Origin: Gardnerella vaginalis
Lineage (GTDB): Bacteria > Actinomycetota > Actinomycetes > Actinomycetales > Bifidobacteriaceae
Length of the DNA: 64,000 nt
Assembly (NCBI RefSeq): GCF_001546455.1
Contig: NZ_KQ956813.1
Location: forward strand, 124,001-188,000
Reading direction: 5' to 3'
Shown one piece after another: positions 1 to 8,398 of the stretch; the first letter of the stretch is position 1; each line of letters begins with the position of its first letter. Both the position numbers and the translations under genes were made by a program. The notes beneath the pieces are model-generated. The model was not told where the DNA came from. It ran no database searches and saw only the letters and a list, made by a program, of their open reading frames with translations.

Positions 1-729
1 CTGTTTTCTTGCTTAATACTTATGTTTAGTGCGTTTAGTATTACAAACTTTATTCAGCTGGCAATGCTTACGCTATCAACTCTTGCATTAGCGATTTGTT
101 CAAAAATGAACATTATAAAACTCTTACAATCAATCCACATGTTCATTGCAATATTTGTATTTTCTGGATTGCTTAATATGCTGGTAGTTCGCTCTGGGAC
201 TGAAATTTTTAAAATTTTTACAATACCAATTACAAGCGATGGAATAAAGTTTGCAATATTATTCTCCGCAAGATTTTCACTAGTTATAATAATCGGATTA
301 ATAATCGTATTAGCAATAAGTCAAACGCGACTAACTGAAGCATGCGCATCTATTATTTCACCGCTTAAAATCGTAGGATTGCCAATCCAGGAAATTGCTC
401 TTATTATGAGCCTTGCTCTGCGATTTTTGCCAACTCTTATAAAAGAGGCAAAGTCAATTGCGCTAGCACAAACTGCAAGAGGCGGAAGCATAAAAGAAGG
501 ATCAATAAAAAAACGACTACACGCAATTACGTCTCTTATAGTTCCAGGATTTGCAAGCGTTATTCGCCACGCAGATATTCTTGGACTTGCGTTAGATTCC
601 AGATGCTACGTACCTGGCGCAAAACGAACGCACTTGCATGCGCAAAAAATACAGCTAAAAGACATTGTTTTTGTAATAATTACCCTGGCCATTGTGTGCG
701 GAATAATTTTTGCTGGAATATTTATATAG
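1..729 (+). CDS. ECF transporter transmembrane (T) component, EcfT family, 5' end cut by the window
   Basis: Membrane-embedded coupling subunit of an energy-coupling factor vitamin/metal importer; it links the two ATPases to a substrate-binding S component. The reading frame is open back to base 1, so the N-terminus probably lies outside; the first ATG inside is at 22. Hydrophobic helices fill the first ~120 residues. Two short cytoplasmic motifs typical of EcfT follow: an ARG motif (QTARGGS, about residue 153) and a second one of the form DSRCY (about residue 193), which contact the ATPases. A last helix ends the protein. The ATPase partner genes are presumably upstream of the window. The substrate cannot be told from this subunit. 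Family call is firm. Confidence 0.85.
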   Translation: MFSCLILMFSAFSITNFIQLAMLTLSTLALAICSKMNIIKLLQSIHMFIAIFVFSGLLNMLVVRSGTEIFKIFTIPITSDGIKFAILFSARFSLVIIIGLIIVLAISQTRLTEACASIISPLKIVGLPIQEIALIMSLALRFLPTLIKEAKSIALAQTARGGSIKEGSIKKRLHAITSLIVPGFASVIRHADILGLALDSRCYVPGAKRTHLHAQKIQLKDIVFVIITLAIVCGIIFAGIFI

Positions 730-920
730 ACGGAATATTTATATTAAACGCGCCATATTAATCGCGATTCTTACGGTTACTGTATAATCCGATAAGCATT
801 AAAATTTAAGCGTTACAAATAGATAGTCGCATTTGTGTAAGTGTTTTGTTTAGTATTTACTGTTTAAGTTTTAATACTTTGCACTCGGCAAATTTAAACT
901 GCGATTTGGAAGGAATAATA

Positions 921-1226
921 ATGGCATTAACTAAAAAGCAGATTAAGCAATTGCGTGCGCTCGCTAACACTTTAAGCCCATTGCTTTACGTTGGAAAGAA
1001 CGACATTAGCGACGCTGCTGTTAAGCAGGCGGATGAAACAATGCAATCGCACGAGCTTATGAAGTGTGCTGTGCAAGACGGCTCTGGCTTAAGCGCAAAA
1101 GAAGCTGCGACTGAGCTTGCGGAGCATCTTGGTGCAGAAGTTGTGCAAGTAATTGGAAACCGCTTTGTGCTGTTCCGTGTTTCCAATCGCGAAGATATTG
1201 ACCACATTATGCTTGTTCGTGAATAA
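921..1226 (+). CDS. YhbY/CRM-domain RNA-binding protein
   Basis: Small (101 aa) protein made of one CRM domain, a family associated with 50S ribosome precursors. Visible family features are an N-terminal TKKQIKQLRALA helix, the LYVGKNDI strand (GKNG-like turn) and the C-terminal GAEVVQVIGNRFVLFR strand. An upstream ATG at 846 is open in frame, but the start at 921 is preferred: it has GGAAGGA at 908-914 and begins exactly where YhbY proteins begin. It appears to be transcribed alone, with a weak hairpin plus T5 about 100 bases downstream. Biochemical role is inferred from the family. Confidence 0.9.
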   Translation: MALTKKQIKQLRALANTLSPLLYVGKNDISDAAVKQADETMQSHELMKCAVQDGSGLSAKEAATELAEHLGAEVVQVIGNRFVLFRVSNREDIDHIMLVRE

Positions 1227-1328
1227 ATTATGCTCCATGACTCTAAGGCTTATTCGTAATCAATTTTATATCCTAGTGAATCATTGAGCATTTTATATTT
1301 GACTATGTTAAACTCTAATTCCTATTTT

Positions 1329-1351
1329 CCCATGTTAATTACTGGGTTTTT
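1329..1351 (+). terminator. weak intrinsic terminator candidate after the YhbY gene
   Basis: A short imperfect hairpin (CCCA/TGGG plus two more pairs across a bulge) is followed by TTTTT. The stem is short, so the call is tentative. It separates the YhbY gene from the surface-protein operon. Confidence 0.3.
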
Positions 1352-1421
1352 CAAAATGCGTTTTATTTATTTAGATGGTAAATAAAGCCAAAAATTTTCT
1401 GTGTTTAAATAGTTTTGCATA

Positions 1422-1451
1422 TAGACATACCCCCCCCCGTACATGTAAAAT
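1422..1451 (+). promoter_or_regulatory. promoter with a 9-C homopolymer in its spacer, ahead of the surface-protein operon
   Basis: A -35 like TAGACA (1422-1427) and a -10 like TAAAAT (1446-1451) are 18 bases apart. The spacer contains nine consecutive C (1430-1438). An in-frame TGA at 1478-1480 shows the tract is not in the coding region of the gene at 1535. Slipped-strand changes of one C would move the spacer to 17 or 19 and alter promoter strength. The boxes are one mismatch each from consensus. Confidence 0.6.
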
Positions 1452-1534
1452 GCAATTGTATTGCAATATCCCTTGTGTGAGGCACTGCACACATTCGTAA
1501 TAATTTACTCAAAATTTTTACAAAAGGATTAAAC

Positions 1535-2281
1535 ATGCGTTTGCATATTTTAGCGCGAGTTGCAACGTCTGCTTTACTCGCATTCAGTATAATTCCAGCC
1601 ACTGCTGTGGCAGCAAATTCTAACGTCTCAATTTCATTTAGCAATCCGGATACAGTTCCGATTACAGGAACCGCAAAGTTATCGCAAACACTGATTAAAA
1701 ATAAAGGTAGCGTAAGCGATAACGGAAAAACATATAATGGAAAACTCCAAGGCGAAGTAGATGCGAAAGACCTATTTGATGACGCATATACCATGTATAA
1801 GGATCATATGGAGAAGAAATTCGTTGGCCCATTTTTCTATAGACGTCCTGTAAAGAATTTTATTATGTATGATAATGGCGAAAAATTCCCAACCATGCAT
1901 CTTAAAGTCAAATTCCCGACTAATTTTACGGTAAACAAAGATAATATTGAAGCAACTGCTAGCACTTCTATTATTAGCGAAGTTTCACAGGTATATGATT
2001 CCGCTAACAATACCGTTGACATTACTTATAATCTTGGTAATTGGAATGATTATGAAGGTTTCTTCAAACTTGTTGAAGCAGAACGTAATAGCAGTAATAA
2101 TCACCCACTAAAGCTCTCAATACCTTATTCGGTAAAACTTGACAACACAACTGAGCAAAAACTAGGCGATATTACTCTTCAGGGAGATTGTCATCTTTAC
2201 AAATATGGCAGACTCAATCCTAAAGGAACGCCGATTCTCAATATTACATCAACTATGACTGTTCCCGTAAATAAGAGGTGA
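1535..2281 (+). CDS. secreted protein of unknown function, first gene of the surface-protein operon
   Basis: 248 aa with a clear Sec signal peptide (positively charged start, hydrophobic core, likely cut after ...ATAVA near residue 26). The rest is rich in Ser, Thr, Asn and beta-type alternation. I see no catalytic motif, sortase signal, lipobox or second membrane segment, so it is presumably released or held by its partner. It starts at an ATG with AAAGGA at 1523-1528. Its stop (TGA 2279-2281) lies inside the ribosome-binding site of the next gene, so the two are translationally linked. A segment around residues 120-180 resembles in texture the middle of the next protein and may be a related beta-sandwich, but this is weak. 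Family not recognised. Confidence 0.75.
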   Translation: MRLHILARVATSALLAFSIIPATAVAANSNVSISFSNPDTVPITGTAKLSQTLIKNKGSVSDNGKTYNGKLQGEVDAKDLFDDAYTMYKDHMEKKFVGPFFYRRPVKNFIMYDNGEKFPTMHLKVKFPTNFTVNKDNIEATASTSIISEVSQVYDSANNTVDITYNLGNWNDYEGFFKLVEAERNSSNNHPLKLSIPYSVKLDNTTEQKLGDITLQGDCHLYKYGRLNPKGTPILNITSTMTVPVNKR

Positions 2282-2289
2282 GTGAAGCA

Positions 2290-4077
2290 ATGAAGAAATA
2301 TCGCGCATTTATAGCATTATTATTAGCATCAATACTTGTTACACCGTCGATAGCATATTGCGTACCAGAAACCGTAAAACCTGCTGATAATAAAGTAGAC
2401 GATGACTACTATTGGGCCAAGCTAAGTGATTATACTCCATCAAATTCATCATTTAAAATCAACAAGTACCCAACAGGTTTACTTAAACCAGAAAACAGTA
2501 AAAACAATTGGTTTACACCACCAACTGACAGCGCAGATAGTAGCTATACAACTACTGGAAACGTTTCAGGCCTCCCAGTAACAAATAACATTTCATCCAC
2601 TGATTACTGGAAAACTAATGACGTATGTTCACCTAAGAATGCTGGCTCTTCTTTAAATACATTGGAAGAGTACAAAAGTAAAAATATTGACTTAGTTTGT
2701 GCAGCTGATTCCCCAAACCCAAACATCTATGGAGATTTAAGCATAGGCAATGATACTGGGAACAAAAGTATACCTGAATTTAAAGATGGAAGTAAAGTTA
2801 ATCTTAATTTTTCTCTTAATATGAGAACATTTAGAGAAAGCTATAATTCATCTCTGTTACTTGAAAAACAACCAATTTGGGTAGATAGCAATACTAAGAT
2901 TAGTGGAACTAACCATTCTGATACTGGAGAAGAAGCATTAGTGAATTGGTATTTTGCCAATGATGCTGAACTTATGTTTGTACTTAATCTTCCAAAAGAA
3001 GCGAAAGTAGATAATTCAACAAAATATTCAATTACTGGACTTGGTGAAAAAAAGTTTAATAATCCTGTTGCAACATCTACGAGTAACAATGATGGAACTA
3101 CTACACTTACAATCAAAGTAAGAAAGAAAGATGCAACTCCAATAACTTACAAAGATCTTACTATTGCAATTAATAGTATTGAAAATGTTTCTCTTAAAAT
3201 TGAAAACGTTACGTTATCACGCAAAGATAGTAATGACAAACCGGCTCGCATCACAGGATACGCGTACGGAATGCTTGATATGCTTGCTAGCCCTAACAAA
3301 GATAGTGTCGTAAAACCTTCCGCTAATCAAAATACAACAGGAAATAATAATAATCAGGTTTTCATCGCTCGCACAAATTATCTTTTTGCAGCCAAGCAAA
3401 GCGACGAAGGTAGAGATGCTAATGCCGAAAAGGGCAAGGATAGCAAACCTACAAAACCAAATCTGATTACGTTTAGTTTTAAGGTAAAGAAACCAGAAAC
3501 TTATAGCGTAACGTATAGCTTCAAATCTGGAACTAGTGAAAAATCACTTCCTGCAGAAGTAACAGCTTTGCTTCCTGCAAGCACATCTGGGCATAATAAT
3601 GGAGTAAACATTACGCCTGCGAAACCTTCAAAAACTTCTGTTGATATTAAGGATAAAGACGGCAAAAAGCTAGGAACATGGAATTTCGCTGGATGGAGCC
3701 CAACATCAGCTATTATAAATAATGCTGATGTTTCCTTCGTTGGCACATGGAATTTCACTCCAGTAGAAGAACCAAATCCAGGTTCTAATACTCCACCAAT
3801 TCCGGACCATCCTCACGATCCAGAGACGCCAGATAAACCAGATACACCGGTAACTCCAAAGAATCCAAATAAACCACAGGAAGAATTACAAACGAAACAA
3901 GTATCACCTGAACCTAATACAGGCGCAGCACAGACAGAAAAAAGCGAAGATCAGCAAATTCTTGCAAAAACTGGTGTAAACACTGTATTTATTGCAATAT
4001 TTGCAATATTTATGTTATTACTAGCTGCATCATTGCGAAAAATTCTTCCACGTCAACAAATAAAACATCTACGATAA
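2290..4077 (+). CDS. cell-wall-anchored surface protein with SHIRT-like domain and LAKTG sorting signal
   Basis: About 595 aa: a signal peptide (MKKYRAFIALLL..., cut near residue 24), a long Ser/Thr/Asn-rich beta region, one SHIRT-like domain at about 400-492 (VTYSFKSGT...LPAEVTALLP followed by WNFAGW), a proline-rich wall-spanning stretch at about 492-537, then LAKTG at 558-562, a hydrophobic helix and a basic tail. This is a sortase substrate; LAxTG is the class E type motif of actinobacteria. A GTG at 2278 is in frame, but ATG 2290 is preferred because AGAGGTGAG (2274-2282) sits just ahead as its ribosome-binding site. A strong terminator follows. Known SHIRT proteins are adhesins that project from the surface, sometimes with variable repeat number; here I see only one copy. 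Ligand unknown. Confidence 0.85.
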   Translation: MKKYRAFIALLLASILVTPSIAYCVPETVKPADNKVDDDYYWAKLSDYTPSNSSFKINKYPTGLLKPENSKNNWFTPPTDSADSSYTTTGNVSGLPVTNNISSTDYWKTNDVCSPKNAGSSLNTLEEYKSKNIDLVCAADSPNPNIYGDLSIGNDTGNKSIPEFKDGSKVNLNFSLNMRTFRESYNSSLLLEKQPIWVDSNTKISGTNHSDTGEEALVNWYFANDAELMFVLNLPKEAKVDNSTKYSITGLGEKKFNNPVATSTSNNDGTTTLTIKVRKKDATPITYKDLTIAINSIENVSLKIENVTLSRKDSNDKPARITGYAYGMLDMLASPNKDSVVKPSANQNTTGNNNNQVFIARTNYLFAAKQSDEGRDANAEKGKDSKPTKPNLITFSFKVKKPETYSVTYSFKSGTSEKSLPAEVTALLPASTSGHNNGVNITPAKPSKTSVDIKDKDGKKLGTWNFAGWSPTSAIINNADVSFVGTWNFTPVEEPNPGSNTPPIPDHPHDPETPDKPDTPVTPKNPNKPQEELQTKQVSPEPNTGAAQTEKSEDQQILAKTGVNTVFIAIFAIFMLLLAASLRKILPRQQIKHLR

Positions 4078-4110
4078 TTTAACGAAATTAGTTGAAATTA
4101 TTTAGAACAT

Positions 4111-4160
4111 GTAAAAGGCTCATAGTTTGCAATACTTACTATGAGCCTTTTACATTTTTT
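4111..4160 (+). terminator. strong intrinsic terminator of the surface-protein operon
   Basis: A perfect 16-bp stem (4111-4126 with 4138-4153), an 11-base loop, then T6 at 4155-4160, 30 bases after the sortase-substrate stop codon. Confidence 0.9.
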
Positions 4161-4386
4161 GTGTAGCATTAATGTATTACACATACATACGCTAGTTCCA
4201 AAATAGGATAAAAGACATAATAGAACTGTTATCAGCTAACACCTTTAGCTTATATTTGCGCAAATTTTTTAGAATCTTTCGACACCAATAGTTTATGATT
4301 CAAAATCAACAATTGTTACTTTTCTATTGCAAAACTAGTATTTTGTTTTTTAGTTTTGATAAATACAAATAATCATCAATTAATCA
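4161..4386. other. AT-rich intergenic stretch between converging genes
   Basis: Part of a 309-base gap. No supported gene, RNA or promoter was seen. Just beyond the rarA stop there is an 11-base tandem duplication (about 4370-4391, unit AATCATCAATT), and a weak AT hairpin lies at about 4331-4356 that could help end rarA transcription. Confidence 0.4.
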
Positions 4387-5760
4387 TCAATTTTTATCTT
4401 CATGATTGTGAAGAATATTGCGAATTTGAGATAAACGTTGCGAAATCTCGTGCTCGTAGCCGCGATTATTTGGGTGGTAATATTCTCTGCCAACCAACTC
4501 GTCTGGCATATATTGTTGAGGAGCAACCGCACCTGGATAATCGTGAGCATACTTATATCCATCATGATTACCCCAGCTTTTCATCAAAGCAGTTGGAGCA
4601 TTGCGCAAATAAAGCGGCACTTGACCAATATTGCCAGAATCAACATCTTTAAGAGCCTGATTAATAGCATTGTAACTTGCGTTTGATTTAGGAGCAGTTG
4701 CTACAGCAATAACAGCTTCCGAAAGAATAATGCGTGCTTCTGGCATGCCAATTAGAGCAACTGCTTGAGCTGCAGCAACAGTTACTTGCAAAATTTGAGG
4801 AGCAGCCATTCCAACTTCTTCGGCAGCAGCAATCATAATGCGTCTTGCAATAAAACGCGGGTCTTCCCCAGCTCTAAGCATACGTGCTAAATAATGCAAA
4901 GAAGCATCAACATCACTTCCACGCATTGACTTAATAAAAGCAGAAATCACATCGTAATGATCGTCGCCATCTTTGTCGTAGCGAACTGTATTAGTATCCA
5001 TTACGTTAGAAACAATATCGGCAGTAATTACAGGCTTTTTCTTGCCGTGCTGCAGCGCAATATCTCCAGTTACCGCTCCTGCTGCCGCTTCTAGAATCGT
5101 AAGAGTTTTGCGCGCGTCTCCCCCGCTTAAGCGAATAATAGAATCAATAGCTTCATCATCAATTTTAAGCTGATTATTAAGTCCATTTTTGCTTGCAACA
5201 GCTCGTTCTACAAGCGTGTGCAAGTCTTCTACACTAAGCGACTCAAGTTTAACAACTACTGATCTGCTAAGCAGCGGCTTGATAATTGAAAAACTTGGAT
5301 TTTCGGTTGTAGCACCAATAAAAGTTATATCGCGATTTTCTACGCTTGGAAGCAAAGCATCTTGCTGCGATTTAGAAAAACGGTGAACTTCATCAATAAA
5401 CAGTACTGTTTCTTGGCCTTTACTAACTAAACGCTCATGCGCGCGATCTAGAACTGCGCGAATGTCTTTAACTCCAGAAGTTACAGCAGAAAGCTCTTCA
5501 AATACACGACCAGACTGATGAGCCACAATATACGCAAGAGTGGTTTTGCCAACACCTGGAGGGCCAAATAACACAACAGAGCTTGGAGATGTAAGAGAAC
5601 CTTTAGATTGCGGATTTGCAAGCCTTCGCAAAGGCGAACCATCTTTTAGCGCATGAGTTTGACCCAGTACATCTTCAATTGCACTTGGACGCATGCGAAC
5701 AGCCAGAGGACGAATTAAATCCCCTGGATTGCTGCTTGCTGTAAATAAATCCTGAACCAT
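4387..5760 (-). CDS. rarA: replication-associated recombination protein A (RarA/MgsA), AAA+ ATPase
   Basis: 457-aa clamp-loader-like ATPase that acts at stalled replication forks. Walker A is GPPGVGKT (66-73), Walker B LFIDEVH (120-126), and a sensor-1 region IGATTENPSF follows. The C-terminal half has the RarA-specific tetramerisation region (DVDASLHYLARMLRAGEDP and the C-terminal LPDEL/GREYYHP-type motif). Length fits the family. The ATG at 5758-5760 has no Shine-Dalgarno; a perfect TATAAT ends six bases upstream of it, so the mRNA is probably leaderless. A LexA-type palindrome overlaps the -35 position, suggesting DNA-damage induction. It is transcribed alone; the helicase gene behind it runs the same way and ends 78 bases upstream. 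Confidence 0.95.
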   Translation of the reverse strand: MVQDLFTASSNPGDLIRPLAVRMRPSAIEDVLGQTHALKDGSPLRRLANPQSKGSLTSPSSVVLFGPPGVGKTTLAYIVAHQSGRVFEELSAVTSGVKDIRAVLDRAHERLVSKGQETVLFIDEVHRFSKSQQDALLPSVENRDITFIGATTENPSFSIIKPLLSRSVVVKLESLSVEDLHTLVERAVASKNGLNNQLKIDDEAIDSIIRLSGGDARKTLTILEAAAGAVTGDIALQHGKKKPVITADIVSNVMDTNTVRYDKDGDDHYDVISAFIKSMRGSDVDASLHYLARMLRAGEDPRFIARRIMIAAAEEVGMAAPQILQVTVAAAQAVALIGMPEARIILSEAVIAVATAPKSNASYNAINQALKDVDSGNIGQVPLYLRNAPTALMKSWGNHDGYKYAHDYPGAVAPQQYMPDELVGREYYHPNNRGYEHEISQRLSQIRNILHNHEDKN

Positions 5761-5766
5761 AATCTA

Positions 5767-5772
5767 ATTATA
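5767..5772 (-). promoter_or_regulatory. -10 box of rarA, leaderless geometry
   Basis: Read on the minus strand this is TATAAT followed by TAGATT and then ATG, so +1 coincides with the A of the start codon. No ribosome-binding site can fit. Confidence 0.6.
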
Positions 5773-5782
5773 CGCAATCTAT

Positions 5783-5796
5783 AGAACAAACGTTCG
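5783..5796. promoter_or_regulatory. LexA/SOS box upstream of rarA
   Basis: AGAACAAACGTTCG matches the Gram-positive/actinobacterial box CGAAC-N4-GTTCG at 9 of 10 fixed positions and overlaps the expected -35 of rarA. Confidence 0.7.
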
Positions 5797-5838
5797 ACTA
5801 TATTTTGTATCTTGCTCTAAATCTTAAGTAAAACAAGA

Positions 5839-8367
5839 CTAAACGTGCGACACGCTGTAATCAAAGAAAACAACTTCGCCCGTATCTTGTGTGGAGTCCA
5901 AATCAACAATTCCAGTAATAGCCCAATTACGGTCTCCGTCCGAGTCGTCAATAATCTGCCGAACTTTCCACGAATGCTCACTCTTCTCTAGCGAATCGTC
6001 CAAAATAAACAAGTCGCCACCACGAGCTTTGGCATCAATACCAACATATTCATGCTCATCGTAATAGTCGTCGAGCACATCATTCCACTCGTGAACGCCG
6101 TAGCCCCAAGCTTTATCAAGCTCTCCTAAAGTATCCGCATCTTCCAAATCCATAAGCTGCACGCGGCGGAACATTGCGTTTCGAATCAACACAACAAGTC
6201 CACGACGATCCTCAACTACAGACTCAGAAGTTCCAGGCGCGGCCATAGTTACAGCGCTAGCTTCAGCGTCCGACCCTCCAGCACTCTCCCACTCGTCAAC
6301 AAGACTAGAATCAATAGAGCGCACAACAAGGCGAAGCCAAGAAATAATATCACGCAATTCTTCGTTAAGCATATCTTCTGGCACAGTGCGAGCAAGCGAA
6401 CGGTAGGCATCCGAAAGGTAACGAAGAAGCGTTCCCTCACTTCTAGCAATGCCATAGCGCGAAATGTAGCCAGTAAAATCGGAAGCAGTTTCAACCATGT
6501 CTCGAAGCACAGATTTAGGCTTTAGCCAGTAGTCGTTTGCCCACGGAACATCTTTGCGATATTGCGCAAAAGCAGGAGTTAGCAAATCTTCCAAAGGCTT
6601 AGGATAGCTAACTTCCGCCAAGCGTTCCATGCGCTCTTCGTAATCAATACCATCATCCTTCATGCCAGCCATTGCAGCATCGCGAGCCTTGCGTTCTTGA
6701 GCGCGCAGAACAGGCTTAGGGTCATCCAAAGTTGCTTCAACCATAGAAATTACGTCAAGAGCGTAGCTTTCAGATTCTGGGTCTAGAAGTTCCAAAGCTG
6801 CGAGCAAGAATGGAGAAAGCGGCTGATCTAGCGCAAAACCTTCAGGCATAGCAACATCAAGATCATAATCACAAGAACCGTCTGAAAGCTCTCTGCATTC
6901 AATGACTTGAGTATCAAGCAAAGTTTGGAAAATATCGTCGCAACGCTCAAGCAATTTTTCTTTATCTTGCGGCTTTTGTGCGCTATCTTCAATAAGTTTT
7001 TCAACGCGTGCTCTAGCATCCCCACCTTGCGTAACTTCGTTCAAAATCATTGAGTGTGTTACAACCATGTGAGGATTCAAAGTTTCTGGAGCGCTTTCAA
7101 TAAGCTTAGTAAACGTTGGCTCGCCCCAAACTACAAAGCCTTCTGGAGCTTTCTTACGCTTAACTTTTTTAAGCTTTTTAGGATCATTTCCAGCTTTTGC
7201 AACAGCGCGCGCGTTTTCAATCTCGAACTCTGGAGCCTCTGCAACTACTAAGCCCTCAGTATCGAATCCCATTCTGCCTGCACGTCCTGCAATTTGATGA
7301 AACTCGCGAGCGCGAAGCTTTCTACTACGATTTCCATCAAATTTTGTAAGAGCTGTAAGCACAACCGAGTGAATTGGCACGTTAATACCAACGCCAAGAG
7401 TGTCTGTTCCGCAAATAACTGGCAGCAATCCCTGCTGTGCGAGCTGTTCGACGAGCCTACGGTATCGCGGAAGCATACCAGCATGATGCACGCCAACTCC
7501 TGTGCGCAGTAGTCTTTGCAAAATTTTGCCGAAGCCTGTAGTAAATTTAGTACCTTTAATTGCTTGAGCAATTTTGTCTCGCTGCTCTTTGCTAGAAACT
7601 CCAGTACTTGCGAGCGCTTGAGCTGTTTCTAGAGCTGCATCTTGCGAAAAATGAACTACGTAAATCGGCGTTAAACCCTTGTTAAATAAGAGTTCTACGG
7701 TTGTAGCAAGTGGCTTATCTGTGTACTCGTATTCGAGTGGGATTGGCCTTGGCGCGTCTGCAATAATATCAACACTTCTTTTTGTTGATTTTTCTAAGCG
7801 TTCCGCAATATCCGTTACGTCTCCAAGAGTTGCGCTCATAAGCAAAAATTGCGTGTTTGCAAGAGTAAGTAGCGGAACTTGCCAAGCCCATCCTCGCTCT
7901 GGGTCTCCATAGTAGTGGAATTCGTCCATTGCAACGCAATCAACTTTTGCGTTTGCACCTTCGCGCAGAGCTTGATTTGCTAAGATTTCCGCCGTGCAGC
8001 AGATTATTGGAGCATCCGCGTTAATATGCGAGTCGCCAGTAATCATGCCTACGTTGTCTCGCCCAAAAATCGCAACTAAATCGAAGAATTTTTCGGATAC
8101 AAGTGCTTTGATTGGCGCAGTGTAGTAGGAGCGTCTGCCTGTGGCGAGTGCCGCAAAATGCATGCCGAGGGCGACTAGTGATTTTCCAGAACCTGTTGGA
8201 GTGTTTAAGACTACGTGGTCTCCTGCAAGCAAATCCATAACGGATTCTTCTTGATGCGGCCACAAATCTACATGCTTATTAGTCTTAACCCAATCAACAA
8301 ATGCTTGAAAAATCTCGTCTTCGCTAGCATGATGCAAATCAAGAGCTAACTCGCCTAATCCAGCCAT
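5839..8367 (-). CDS. DEAD/DEAH-box helicase with C-terminal DUF3516 domain
   Basis: 842-aa superfamily 2 RNA/DNA helicase of the actinobacterial Ski2-like type. The N-terminal helicase core shows a Q-motif region (LWPHQEESV), motif I GSGKS (59-63), motif II DEFH (148-151), motif III SAT (about 178) and motif VI HQIAGRAGRMG (about 355). The remaining ~400 residues form the acidic DUF3516 region, ending close to the C-terminus. The true substrate is unknown; a role in RNA processing or repair is inferred from the fold. It is the last gene of a minus-strand group with the pseudouridine synthase and cmk-der genes (31-base gap to cmk-der). No frameshift or missing motif was seen. Confidence 0.9.
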   Translation of the reverse strand: MAGLGELALDLHHASEDEIFQAFVDWVKTNKHVDLWPHQEESVMDLLAGDHVVLNTPTGSGKSLVALGMHFAALATGRRSYYTAPIKALVSEKFFDLVAIFGRDNVGMITGDSHINADAPIICCTAEILANQALREGANAKVDCVAMDEFHYYGDPERGWAWQVPLLTLANTQFLLMSATLGDVTDIAERLEKSTKRSVDIIADAPRPIPLEYEYTDKPLATTVELLFNKGLTPIYVVHFSQDAALETAQALASTGVSSKEQRDKIAQAIKGTKFTTGFGKILQRLLRTGVGVHHAGMLPRYRRLVEQLAQQGLLPVICGTDTLGVGINVPIHSVVLTALTKFDGNRSRKLRAREFHQIAGRAGRMGFDTEGLVVAEAPEFEIENARAVAKAGNDPKKLKKVKRKKAPEGFVVWGEPTFTKLIESAPETLNPHMVVTHSMILNEVTQGGDARARVEKLIEDSAQKPQDKEKLLERCDDIFQTLLDTQVIECRELSDGSCDYDLDVAMPEGFALDQPLSPFLLAALELLDPESESYALDVISMVEATLDDPKPVLRAQERKARDAAMAGMKDDGIDYEERMERLAEVSYPKPLEDLLTPAFAQYRKDVPWANDYWLKPKSVLRDMVETASDFTGYISRYGIARSEGTLLRYLSDAYRSLARTVPEDMLNEELRDIISWLRLVVRSIDSSLVDEWESAGGSDAEASAVTMAAPGTSESVVEDRRGLVVLIRNAMFRRVQLMDLEDADTLGELDKAWGYGVHEWNDVLDDYYDEHEYVGIDAKARGGDLFILDDSLEKSEHSWKVRQIIDDSDGDRNWAITGIVDLDSTQDTGEVVFFDYSVSHV

Positions 8368-8398
8368 ACTACGCTCCTACTCAACTTTACTTGCGATT

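Noticed and set aside
1405-1794. Minus-strand frame covering the C-tract
   Set aside because: Overlaps a gene with signal peptide and RBS; composition is that of an antisense shadow, so the tract is treated as promoter, not coding.
2278-2289. GTG start of the sortase substrate at 2278
   Set aside because: The codons form part of the RBS for ATG 2290.
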